NCBI GenBank assembly: GCA_046153355.1 | Contig: JBJXEY010000395.1 | Span: 1 to 5,064 of the forward strand | Source: 2-02-FULL-62-17 sp046153355 | Lineage (GTDB): Bacteria; Pseudomonadota; Gammaproteobacteria; Burkholderiales; SG8-39 | DNA: 5,064 nucleotides | Reading direction: 5' to 3' | In this document: positions 1 through 5,064 of the stretch, in pieces | Layout of the letters: every line of letters starts with the position of its first letter | How positions within the stretch are numbered: the stretch's first letter is position 1 | The notes under the pieces: generated by a model | What the model saw: the letters and a program-made list of their open reading frames with translations, nothing else | Told to the model about the DNA's origin: nothing | Database searches by the model: none | Program-made: the position numbers and the translations under genes

Positions 1-1
1 G

Positions 2-844
2 TGCAATTGGCTGCAGGCGGTGGAAGGTGAGTTGGATACCAGTCACGTGGGCATCATGCATTTTGGCGCGGTGCAGGCGAAAGATCTCAGTCAAGACGTG
101 CATCAGAAACATCTGGTCGCCAACCGTGCGCCCGAATACAAGATTGCAGAGACGGACTACGGCTACATTTACGGCGCGCATCGGCCGGCGGACGAGGGCA
201 AGCTGTATTGGCGCATCGGTCAGTTCCTAATGCCTTTTTGGACCATGCCGCCGATTAACCACCTCGCGACCAATGTGCTGTTGCGCGTCTACCTGCCGGT
301 GGATGATTTTCACACCATGGTGATCGCGATTGTCAAAAACGGCGCCTATCCGGCATCGCGCATGAAGTTAAATGAACAAATCGCCGGGGCTTCGCAAAAC
401 TATCCGTTTCTGCCCAACAGCACTGATTGGCACGGGCGCTGGCGCCTGCGAGCCAATCAGCGCAACGATTTCGAGATCGATCGCAACGTGCAGCGAACTA
501 AAAGTTTTACTGGTATCGAAGGTGTGCAGTTGCAGGATCAGGCGATCCAGGAAAGCATGGGCAGCATCGCTGATCGGCCTGGCGAGCAGCTTGCGCCTAG
601 CGACATCATGATCGTGCGGGTGCGGCGCTTGCTCATGCAGGCGGTGGCGGACTACCAGGAAAAGGGTGTGTTGCCCCCGACCGCGAACAATGCTTCGCTC
701 TATCGTGGTCCGCGCGGCGGGCATTTTGTCGCCGACGCAGGGGTTGAGTGGCGCGATGCCTACGCGGATTTGTTGAAAAAATCCCCATGGGAGAAGGTCG
801 GCAAGGCCGATGCCGAGCTCGAAAAGCTGGTCGCGGTGGCTTGA
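2..844 (+). CDS. Rieske non-heme iron oxygenase alpha subunit, C-terminal part (phthalate dioxygenase/LigX-like), 5'-truncated
   Basis: This is the catalytic domain of an aromatic-ring-hydroxylating or O-demethylating oxygenase, about 280 visible residues. The reading frame is open from base 2, so the gene begins upstream; the GTG at 20 is an internal Val codon, not a start. The visible part opens with the mononuclear-iron motif N-W-x-Q-x-x-E-G-x-x-D-x-x-H-x4-H, with the two His ligands encoded at 44-46 and 59-61. The likely third ligand is the Asp at 536-538, inside QDQAIQESMG, followed by an SD...RVRRLL segment. That C-terminal signature is typical of the phthalate 4,5-dioxygenase/LigX branch. 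Family members usually have roughly 400-450 residues, so the N-terminal Rieske [2Fe-2S] domain is outside the window. These enzymes are cytosolic and need a separate reductase, which is not seen here. The stop TGA overlaps the ATG of the next gene, suggesting one operon. Family assignment is firm; the substrate is unknown. Confidence 0.93.
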   Translation, partial: CNWLQAVEGELDTSHVGIMHFGAVQAKDLSQDVHQKHLVANRAPEYKIAETDYGYIYGAHRPADEGKLYWRIGQFLMPFWTMPPINHLATNVLLRVYLPVDDFHTMVIAIVKNGAYPASRMKLNEQIAGASQNYPFLPNSTDWHGRWRLRANQRNDFEIDRNVQRTKSFTGIEGVQLQDQAIQESMGSIADRPGEQLAPSDIMIVRVRRLLMQAVADYQEKGVLPPTANNASLYRGPRGGHFVADAGVEWRDAYADLLKKSPWEKVGKADAELEKLVAVA

Positions 845-1656
845 TGGCGATGTTGCAGCTCTACACCGCGCGCAATTCCATTTGCACGCAAAAGGTTTTC
901 ATCACACTGCATGAGAAACAGCTCGACTGGGATCAGAAAATCATCGATCTCTTCAAGAACGAGCAGTACAACGCGGAATATCTGAAGATCAATCCCAAGG
1001 GCGTGGTGCCTTCCTTGGTCCACGACGGCGCGGCGGTGGTGGAATCCACCTTGATTTGCGAATACCTCGACGAGGTATTCCCCACGCCTGCATTGCGGCC
1101 GGCCGATGCGCTCGGCCGCGCACGCATGCGACTGTGGAGCAAATTTATCGACGAGGGTATTTTCGAGGCAACCAGGGAGATCAGTTTCTCCGCGATGTTT
1201 CGCGAGCGCATGAAAAACATGACCGAGGAGCAACGCCAGACGCGTTTTCGCAATGTCGGCGACCCGGAACGGCGCATGCGCTACATCTCAACCTATGAAG
1301 AAGGCGTGGAATCCATTTATGTTTTTCAGGGCATCGCTGCCTACGAAAAATTGTTCAAAGCGATGGATGCGCAACTTGCAACGGGAGCGCCCTGGATGTG
1401 TGGGGCCGAATTGTCGCTTGGCGATATCAACCTAATGCCTTTTGTTGCGCGGCTGGAATACCTCGATCTTCTTTCCGTATGGACGGCCGAGCGCCCGCGT
1501 GTGCTCGAGTGGTGGGCGAGGGCGAAGGCACGGGATAGTTTTGTCAAGGCGATCGCCTCGCAACTGACGTCTGATGAAATCGATGCCATGAAATCCCACG
1601 GCGGCAAAATCCGCGATCGCATCGCCGAACGGCGCGCGGAATACCTGGCTTCTTAG
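844..1656 (+). CDS. Glutathione S-transferase family protein (LigF/beta-etherase-like)
   Basis: A complete 270-residue cytosolic GST. The thioredoxin-fold domain spans about residues 3-82. It contains RNSICTQKV (10-18), where Ser12 or Cys14 is the probable glutathione-activating residue, the cis-proline loop at Val55-Pro56 in KGVVPSL, and the Glu67-Ser68 pair that binds the gamma-glutamyl group. The helical domain follows, with the S-x-x-D capping box at Ser191-Asp194 (SLGDINL). At 270 residues it is longer than typical GSTs (about 200-220) because of an extended, charged segment around residues 105-160. From memory, the stretch INPKG...ESTLICEYL...LRPAD...R.MR.W is close to Sphingobium LigF, a beta-aryl-ether-cleaving GST; no alignment was run. 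The ATG at 844 was chosen because it overlaps the oxygenase stop as TGATG. Met3 at 850 is an alternative, and the frame also stays open upstream inside the oxygenase gene. There is no clear Shine-Dalgarno, so coupled translation is likely. The 3' end overlaps the opposite-strand gene by 4 bases. Confidence 0.9.
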   Translation: MAMLQLYTARNSICTQKVFITLHEKQLDWDQKIIDLFKNEQYNAEYLKINPKGVVPSLVHDGAAVVESTLICEYLDEVFPTPALRPADALGRARMRLWSKFIDEGIFEATREISFSAMFRERMKNMTEEQRQTRFRNVGDPERRMRYISTYEEGVESIYVFQGIAAYEKLFKAMDAQLATGAPWMCGAELSLGDINLMPFVARLEYLDLLSVWTAERPRVLEWWARAKARDSFVKAIASQLTSDEIDAMKSHGGKIRDRIAERRAEYLAS

Positions 1657-2615
1657 TCCTGCGGCGGCAGCTTCGCCTCGCGTGCGAGCTTGATGAACTT
1701 GGCAATGTCGCCGCGGAACTCCGCGTCGAATTCCTCAGGCGAATTTCCAGCAGGGTCCTGTCCCACCGGTATTCTGCTGCGCACCTCTGGCAACTTGAGC
1801 GCGGTGGCAACGGACTGCTGAATTTTCACGGTCGTATCTAAAGAAGTCCCCGCGGCAGCGAACAGCCCTTGCCAACTGCTTGCGTTAAAGCCCGAAACGC
1901 CGCCTTCGGCGATGGTCGGTACATCCGGTAGCGAGGGCGAACGCCTGATCGTGGTCACGCCGAGGATGCGAATCCGTCCCGCCTTGATGTGCGGCACACT
2001 GGCGGCAAACGGCAGCACCGCGAGGTGCACTTCGCCTGCGATCAACGCGGTTATTACGGGGCCGTCGCCTTTGTAGGGGATTGCCTGGATGTCCATGGCG
2101 GTCGCGCTCTGCAGCAACTGCATGGTCATTTGCAGAATGCTGGCCGGCCCGCTGCCGCCAAAGTTGAGGCTGCCCGGCTTTGCATGGGCGAGCTTAATCA
2201 ATTCGGCGACTGAGTTGGCGGGCAGCTTGGGGTTGGCCACCAATACCATCTGCGTTGTAACAACCTTGGTGACGGCGACAAAATCCTTTTGCGCATCGAA
2301 CGGCAGCTTGCGGTAGAGCGCCGGATAAATGGCCAGGTTGGTCGGTATCAAGAGAAGGGTGTAGCCGTCCGGCGCCGACTTGGCAACCACATTCGCACCG
2401 ATGGTCGCATCGGCCCCGGGCCGGTTCTCGATGACGAACGCTTGCCCCAGCGCCTCGCCCATTTTGCCGCCCAGCAGCCGGGCGATGGCGTCGACTGAAC
2501 CGCCTGGCACGAACGGCACAATGATGTGCACTGGCTTTATCGGGTAACTCTGCGCCAGGACCGCATATGGCGCGACGAGTGCTGCGGCCAAAAACCATGC
2601 GGGAAGTTTCATCAT
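1653..2615 (-). CDS. Bug/TctC-family tripartite tricarboxylate transporter substrate-binding protein (SBP1)
   Basis: A 320-residue periplasmic solute receptor of the Bug family. A Sec signal peptide is visible: Lys3, a hydrophobic core at about 6-20, and an AxA-like site VLA|QS after Ala21. Mature-domain family landmarks follow in order: PFVPGGSVD (34-42), the canonical first ligand loop; ENRPGAD (63-69); SAPDGYTLL (80-88); IPYKG (179-183); and LPDVPT (229-234). Length is normal for the family. The G-x-G-S-x-x-H-L stretch common in Bug proteins is replaced by GGSGPASILQMT (about 153-164), so ligand contacts may differ. Such proteins bind carboxylates and usually deliver them to TctA/TctB or act as sensors; neither partner is in the window. 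The start at 2615 makes an ATGA overlap with the dioxygenase stop; a second ATG at 2612 would serve equally well. No good Shine-Dalgarno precedes either, which fits translational coupling. The frame extends upstream to 2762, but that part lies inside the dioxygenase gene and lacks a signal peptide. Confidence 0.92.
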   Translation of the reverse strand: MMKLPAWFLAAALVAPYAVLAQSYPIKPVHIIVPFVPGGSVDAIARLLGGKMGEALGQAFVIENRPGADATIGANVVAKSAPDGYTLLLIPTNLAIYPALYRKLPFDAQKDFVAVTKVVTTQMVLVANPKLPANSVAELIKLAHAKPGSLNFGGSGPASILQMTMQLLQSATAMDIQAIPYKGDGPVITALIAGEVHLAVLPFAASVPHIKAGRIRILGVTTIRRSPSLPDVPTIAEGGVSGFNASSWQGLFAAAGTSLDTTVKIQQSVATALKLPEVRSRIPVGQDPAGNSPEEFDAEFRGDIAKFIKLAREAKLPPQD

Positions 2616-3493
2616 CCCGCCACGGGCGCCGTGGTTCCTTCGATCTGCACCCGGTAGCCCGAGCGGGTATGCGGCCAATAATCCCAAATGGCCTTGTGCT
2701 GCGCGCAACGGTTGTCCCAGAAGGCGATGGAATGCGCTCGCCAGCGGAAGCGGCAGGTCCACTCGGCGCGCGCGCAGTGGTCCAGTAGAAAGCGAATGAT
2801 ATGTTCGCTTTCAAGACGCGGCACCTCGTTGATTTTCGCGGTGAACGCCGCGTTGACGTAAATCACCTTTCTGCCGCTTACCGCGTGACGGGTGATAACC
2901 GGGTGCACTGCCACCGGCGAGCCTGCGCCGAAGATGCGCGTTCCATCATGCGTTGCCGTGAGGCCGGCGAGGTAGGTTTTCATGCGCGGTGTCAGCGCCT
3001 CGTAGGCCTCGTACATATTGCCGAACATGGTGTCGCCGCCGCCATCCGGGGGAATGGTGTGGTTATAGAGCATGCTGCCCAGCGGTGGAATTTGCGCGCA
3101 AGATTGGTCGCTATGCCAGTTCTCACCTGAAATGCGCTCCGAGTGCTCGTCGTAATGGAATTTGCGTACTTGCGGGTGCTCGGTGGTAAGACTGTTAGTG
3201 GTGACGCCCACGTGGTCGCCCAACGGGCCGAAGTAGTTGGCCAGTCGAGCCTGGTCATCCCAACTGACCTTTTGATCCCGAAAGAATAGAACCAGATATT
3301 CGGTGAATGCCTGGTGCAGCTCTTTTACCTGAAGGTCGGAAAGCGGTCGAGTGAGATCAATGTCGCCAATCTCCGCGCCTATCGTTGGTGAGATTGGCGT
3401 GACCGATAAGGAGGTATAGATAGCGCGCTCACCATGGGCACGCTCTTTGAAATGCAGGGAAGGGGGTTTTTTACTGATAGCGAGTTGCGGCAT
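2612..3493 (-). CDS. TauD/TfdA-family Fe(II)/2-oxoglutarate-dependent dioxygenase
   Basis: A complete 293-residue cytosolic dioxygenase. The family couples oxidative decarboxylation of 2-oxoglutarate to hydroxylation of a substrate, often an acid such as taurine or an aryloxyacetate, frequently releasing a leaving group. The iron triad is visible: His127 and Asp129 in NWHSDQS, and His266 in NRCAQHKAIWDY. Arg277 lies 11 residues after the distal His, as in E. coli TauD, where that Arg holds 2-oxoglutarate. Arg281 matches the TauD Arg that contacts the taurine sulfonate. The opening LSVTPISPTIGAEIGDIDL is the usual start of the fold but begins only at residue 29, so there is a polar N-terminal extension of about 28 residues. 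The start at 3493 is supported by a GGGAG ribosome-binding site 7 bases upstream and by the absence of another Met until residue 141. It is transcribed with the binding-protein genes on either side. The enzyme appears active; the substrate is not identifiable. Confidence 0.93.
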   Translation of the reverse strand: MPQLAISKKPPSLHFKERAHGERAIYTSLSVTPISPTIGAEIGDIDLTRPLSDLQVKELHQAFTEYLVLFFRDQKVSWDDQARLANYFGPLGDHVGVTTNSLTTEHPQVRKFHYDEHSERISGENWHSDQSCAQIPPLGSMLYNHTIPPDGGGDTMFGNMYEAYEALTPRMKTYLAGLTATHDGTRIFGAGSPVAVHPVITRHAVSGRKVIYVNAAFTAKINEVPRLESEHIIRFLLDHCARAEWTCRFRWRAHSIAFWDNRCAQHKAIWDYWPHTRSGYRVQIEGTTAPVAG

Positions 3494-3500
3494 TTTGGGT

Positions 3501-3505
3501 CTCCC
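3501..3505 (-). promoter_or_regulatory. Ribosome-binding site of the TauD-like gene
   Basis: On the minus strand this reads GGGAG, 7 bases before the ATG at 3493. It supports that start even though the protein then has an N-terminal extension compared with typical TauD proteins. It lies in the 52-base gap after the upstream binding-protein gene, so the dioxygenase can be translated independently. Confidence 0.6.
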
Positions 3506-3545
3506 GGTGGGGTCGTAGCGTAAATATTTTGATCGTTAACGCCTT

Positions 3546-4559
3546 CTAGTCAGTCGGTTCGATTTTCGCCACTGCCACGATTTTGCCGACCAGCGCCGTA
3601 TCTCTCTGGATGCGCGCCTGAAACTGTTCCACGGTACCCCCCATTGTGTCAAAGAACTGCCGCGACTTCACTTCTGGCGCCGCAAGTGCCTTGTTCACCT
3701 CGGTATTGAGGCGGCGCAGGATTGGGTCGGGCACCTTTGCAGGCGCAAACAGCGCGGTCCATGAGGGCGCAGGGTTGAATCCCGGAATAGCGTCGCCGAG
3801 CGCGGGTACGTCTGGAAAATCGACTTCTTTCTTCTCGACACTGGCAAGCACCTTGATTTTTCCTGACTTGAGGAATGGCAGTGCCGTGGCGGCGATGCCG
3901 ATCACCATGGGAATCTCGCCACCCACCAGATCGGCGTTGGCCTGCGCGCTCGCCTTGTAAGGTATGTGGCGAAGCTGAACGCCGGTCAACATCTGAATCT
4001 GCTCGGCGTTCAAGTGGTGGTACGAGCCGACGCCGACGGTGCCATAGGCCAACTTCGAGGGATTGGCCTTCGCGTATTCGAGCAGTTCCTTCAGGTTTCG
4101 AATCGGCAGGTTTGGCGAGACCATAATGAGCGAAGGTGTGTCCCAAAGCGGCACGATCGGTGTGAGATCGCGGCTCAGATTGACGGCGGTCGACTTTGCC
4201 AGAAACTGTCGCACGATGATCGAGTTAGGGGTGGCAACCAGCAGGGTATAACCATCGGGCGCCGAGCGGATCACCGCTTCCGCGGCGACGACCCCGCCGG
4301 CGCCAGCGCGATTCTCGATCACTATGGGCTGACCCATGATCTGCGAGAGTTGTCCTGCTATCAGGCGCATGAACACATCGCCTCCGGCGCCGGCGGCGAA
4401 TTCCAGAACGATCCGGATGGGTTTGGAGGGATAGTCTTGCGCATTCACCGGCGTCGTAATAAACAGTGACACGCTCGCGATCAGTGAGGCAGCCGTTACG
4501 GACCAGCTCGGAATGTGGAACCTCAAAGTTGTTGGCCACCAAGCATGTATTTTGGTCAC
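3546..4559 (-). CDS. Bug/TctC-family tripartite tricarboxylate transporter substrate-binding protein (SBP2), GTG start
   Basis: A 337-residue periplasmic receptor of the Bug family. Its signal peptide is long: an n-region of about 20 residues with Lys3, Arg13 and His residues, a hydrophobic core at about 21-36, and cleavage at VNA|QD after Ala40. Family landmarks are ENRAGAGG (82-89), SAPDGYTLL (99-107), YGTVGVGSYHHLNAE (172-186), IPYKA (199-203), FPDVPALGD (248-256) and SWTALFAPA (266-274). The first ligand loop reads EFAAGAGGD (53-61) instead of the canonical PFxPGGxxD. The GTG at 4559 was chosen because GAGGAG lies 6 bases upstream and because it gives a plausible signal peptide. An in-frame ATG at 4643 would add 28 polar residues ahead of that signal and has no such support. 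As first gene of the leftward run its promoter should lie in the divergent region 4560-4747. The two binding proteins in this run are clearly different from each other, so this is not a recent tandem duplication. Confidence 0.92.
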   Translation of the reverse strand: MTKIHAWWPTTLRFHIPSWSVTAASLIASVSLFITTPVNAQDYPSKPIRIVLEFAAGAGGDVFMRLIAGQLSQIMGQPIVIENRAGAGGVVAAEAVIRSAPDGYTLLVATPNSIIVRQFLAKSTAVNLSRDLTPIVPLWDTPSLIMVSPNLPIRNLKELLEYAKANPSKLAYGTVGVGSYHHLNAEQIQMLTGVQLRHIPYKASAQANADLVGGEIPMVIGIAATALPFLKSGKIKVLASVEKKEVDFPDVPALGDAIPGFNPAPSWTALFAPAKVPDPILRRLNTEVNKALAAPEVKSRQFFDTMGGTVEQFQARIQRDTALVGKIVAVAKIEPTD

Positions 4560-4565
4560 TGTCTT

Positions 4566-4571
4566 CTCCTC
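4566..4571 (-). promoter_or_regulatory. Ribosome-binding site deciding the GTG start of SBP2
   Basis: The minus strand reads GAGGAG followed by 6 bases (AAGACA) and GTG. It is the strongest Shine-Dalgarno in the leftward gene run and is the main reason for placing the start at 4559 rather than at the in-frame ATG at 4643. Confidence 0.75.
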
Positions 4572-4601
4572 GATTGATTGACTTTGCTGTCCCGCACACG
4601 A

Positions 4602-4618
4602 ATTGAAGCTAGAGCAAT
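4602..4618. promoter_or_regulatory. Possible LysR-type operator half-dyad (ATTG-N9-CAAT)
   Basis: The sequence is a 4+4 inverted repeat, ATTG-N9-CAAT, and contains the T-N11-A arrangement that LysR-type regulators favour. It lies 43 bases upstream of the SBP2 start inside the divergent region. Arms this short arise by chance quite often, and no regulator gene is in the window, so this is only a candidate. Confidence 0.18.
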
Positions 4619-4712
4619 CCGTTTTCCGATTTGATTTTGTCATCTTTCGCGATGCTAGGACAGCCAGCGATCACCTTGCAGGAACTGCGAGATGTTGACA
4701 TAGTCGTCGAAG

Positions 4713-4729
4713 CGCCCGCCGGTCGGGCG
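4713..4729 (+). other. GC-rich inverted repeat upstream of the RidA-family gene
   Basis: CGCCCG, a 5-base loop (CCGGT) and CGGGCG form a perfect 6-bp GC-only stem ending 18 bases before the ATG and 7 bases before the ribosome-binding site. It could form an RNA hairpin in the leader or be a protein-binding dyad. It is not followed by a T-run, so it is not an intrinsic terminator. Function unknown; such stems also occur by chance in GC-rich DNA. Confidence 0.25.
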
Positions 4730-4736
4730 GATAAAC

Positions 4737-4743
4737 AGGGGGA
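4737..4743 (+). promoter_or_regulatory. Ribosome-binding site of the RidA-family gene
   Basis: AGGGGGA lies 4 bases before the ATG at 4748. It fixes the start at 4748 in preference to the in-frame upstream ATG at 4652, which lacks a comparable site. Confidence 0.65.
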
Positions 4744-4747
4744 AGAC

Positions 4748-5064
4748 ATGAGCATCCAGCGCGGCAACCCGCCCGACATTAAAAATGTCGGCGCGAGCAT
4801 CTACAACCATTTTGTGCGGGTCGATCAACCCAAAAGCATGATCTTTGTATCGGGACAGCTTGCGCGGGACGAAAACGGCAACATGGTGGGGGCGGGCAAC
4901 ATGCTCGAGCAAACGCGTCAGTGCATACGCAATATCGAAAAAAGCCTCGCCGCCGCGGGCGCTTCATTGTCGGATATTGTTTGGACCACAATCTATACAA
5001 CGGACATCAGGGAATTCAGAGAGATTCACACGGCGCGCGAGGAATTCTTCAAGGACAACCTGCC
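4748..5064 (+). CDS. RidA/YjgF/YER057c-family protein, 3'-truncated
   Basis: The frame is open from 4748 to the window edge, giving 105 residues plus a partial codon; family members have about 125-150. Recognisable family landmarks are Tyr19 (in ASIYNHF), MIFVSGQLARDENGN (31-45), the Q-x-R...NIEKSLAAAGASLSDIV stretch (55-78) and TTIYTTDIREF (80-90). RidA proteins are small cytosolic trimers that hydrolyse reactive enamine/imine intermediates to ketoacids and ammonia. Relatives in catabolic operons act as deaminases, for example on 2-aminomuconate. The arginine that marks the deaminase-active subgroup (Arg105 of E. coli RidA, in FPARS) would come only a few residues after the window ends, so activity cannot be judged. 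The gene diverges from the SBP2 run and may head another operon rightward. The start is set by AGGGGGA just upstream and agrees with the usual N-terminus of the family. Confidence 0.88.
   Translation, partial: MSIQRGNPPDIKNVGASIYNHFVRVDQPKSMIFVSGQLARDENGNMVGAGNMLEQTRQCIRNIEKSLAAAGASLSDIVWTTIYTTDIREFREIHTAREEFFKDNL

Larger units (their letters stand above)
4560..4747. promoter_or_regulatory. Divergent intergenic region between SBP2 and the RidA-family gene
   Basis: These 188 bases separate two genes pointing away from each other, so by position they should carry promoters for both directions. The part at about 4571-4650 is visibly richer in A+T than the flanking genes. I searched both strands for paired -35/-10 hexamers with 16-18 base spacing and found none convincing. 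A perfect TTGACA at 4695-4700 (+) lacks a -10 partner. The plus strand is open from 4613 in the RidA frame, so part of the region could instead code for an N-terminal extension starting at the ATG at 4652; the good ribosome-binding site at 4737-4743 argues against that. Confidence 0.55.

Noticed and set aside
748..843. Upstream in-frame start for the GST at 748
   Set aside because: The extra 32 residues are an arginine-rich out-of-frame reading of the oxygenase C-terminus and precede the normal start of the thioredoxin fold.
1623..1677. Short GC stems (CGCC/GGCG at 1623-1634; GGCG/CGCC at 1663-1677) as a bidirectional terminator
   Set aside because: Stems are only 4 bp, lie inside the two coding regions and lack T-runs on either strand.
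2616..2762. Longer version of SBP1 starting at 2762
   Set aside because: The added 49 residues lie wholly inside the dioxygenase gene and would bury the signal peptide; the ATGA overlap start is typical of coupled genes.
3518..3542. Imperfect inverted repeat GCGTAAA / TTAACGC in the gap between SBP2 and the dioxygenase gene, as a terminator
   Set aside because: The stem is weak (7 pairs with a mismatch, 11-base loop) and no T-run follows it on the minus strand. Read-through into the dioxygenase gene seems more likely.
3966..4469. 167-codon plus-strand open frame inside the SBP2 gene
   Set aside because: It is antisense to a well-conserved gene, shows no recognisable domain and has the composition expected of a shadow frame in GC-rich DNA.
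4560..4643. Longer version of SBP2 starting at the ATG at 4643
   Set aside because: It would place 28 polar residues before the signal peptide and ignores the strong GAGGAG site in front of the GTG at 4559.
4695..4700. Perfect TTGACA hexamer on the plus strand, as a -35 element for the RidA gene
   Set aside because: At 16-18 bases downstream the sequence is GC-rich (GCCGGT and neighbours) with no -10-like hexamer; GATAAA at 4730-4735 is far too distant.

Overview
The window looks like a piece of a betaproteobacterial, probably Burkholderiales, chromosome. The DNA is fairly GC-rich and densely packed. It carries two Bug/TctC-type periplasmic binding proteins, a family greatly expanded in Bordetella, Cupriavidus and relatives, next to catabolic oxygenases. 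This assignment rests on family content and base composition only. No rRNA, tRNA, mobile element, CRISPR array or integration site was seen.

Layout. Positions 2-844 (+) hold the C-terminal catalytic part of a Rieske non-heme iron oxygenase alpha subunit of the phthalate 4,5-dioxygenase/LigX type; its Rieske domain lies before the window. Positions 844-1656 (+) hold a glutathione S-transferase whose start codon overlaps the oxygenase stop (TGATG). It resembles LigF-type beta-etherase GSTs. These two genes converge on, and overlap by 4 bases with, a leftward run of three genes. In transcription order that run is a Bug-type binding protein (4559-3546), a TauD/TfdA-type 2-oxoglutarate dioxygenase (3493-2612) and a second Bug-type binding protein (2615-1653, overlapping the dioxygenase by ATGA). 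A 188-bp divergent intergenic region (4560-4747) separates this run from a rightward RidA/YjgF/YER057c-family gene (4748 to the window end), which is cut off just before its diagnostic arginine.

How the genes may work together (inference). Binding proteins would capture a carboxylated organic substrate in the periplasm. The Rieske oxygenase and the Fe(II)/2-oxoglutarate dioxygenase would hydroxylate or O-dealkylate it, and the GST could cleave an ether or detoxify an electrophile. The RidA protein could hydrolyse enamine/imine intermediates or act as a ring-fission-product deaminase. The set looks like an accessory catabolic cluster for an aromatic or ether-linked acid. No TctA/TctB membrane subunits, regulator or reductase partner are inside the window, so the substrate cannot be named.
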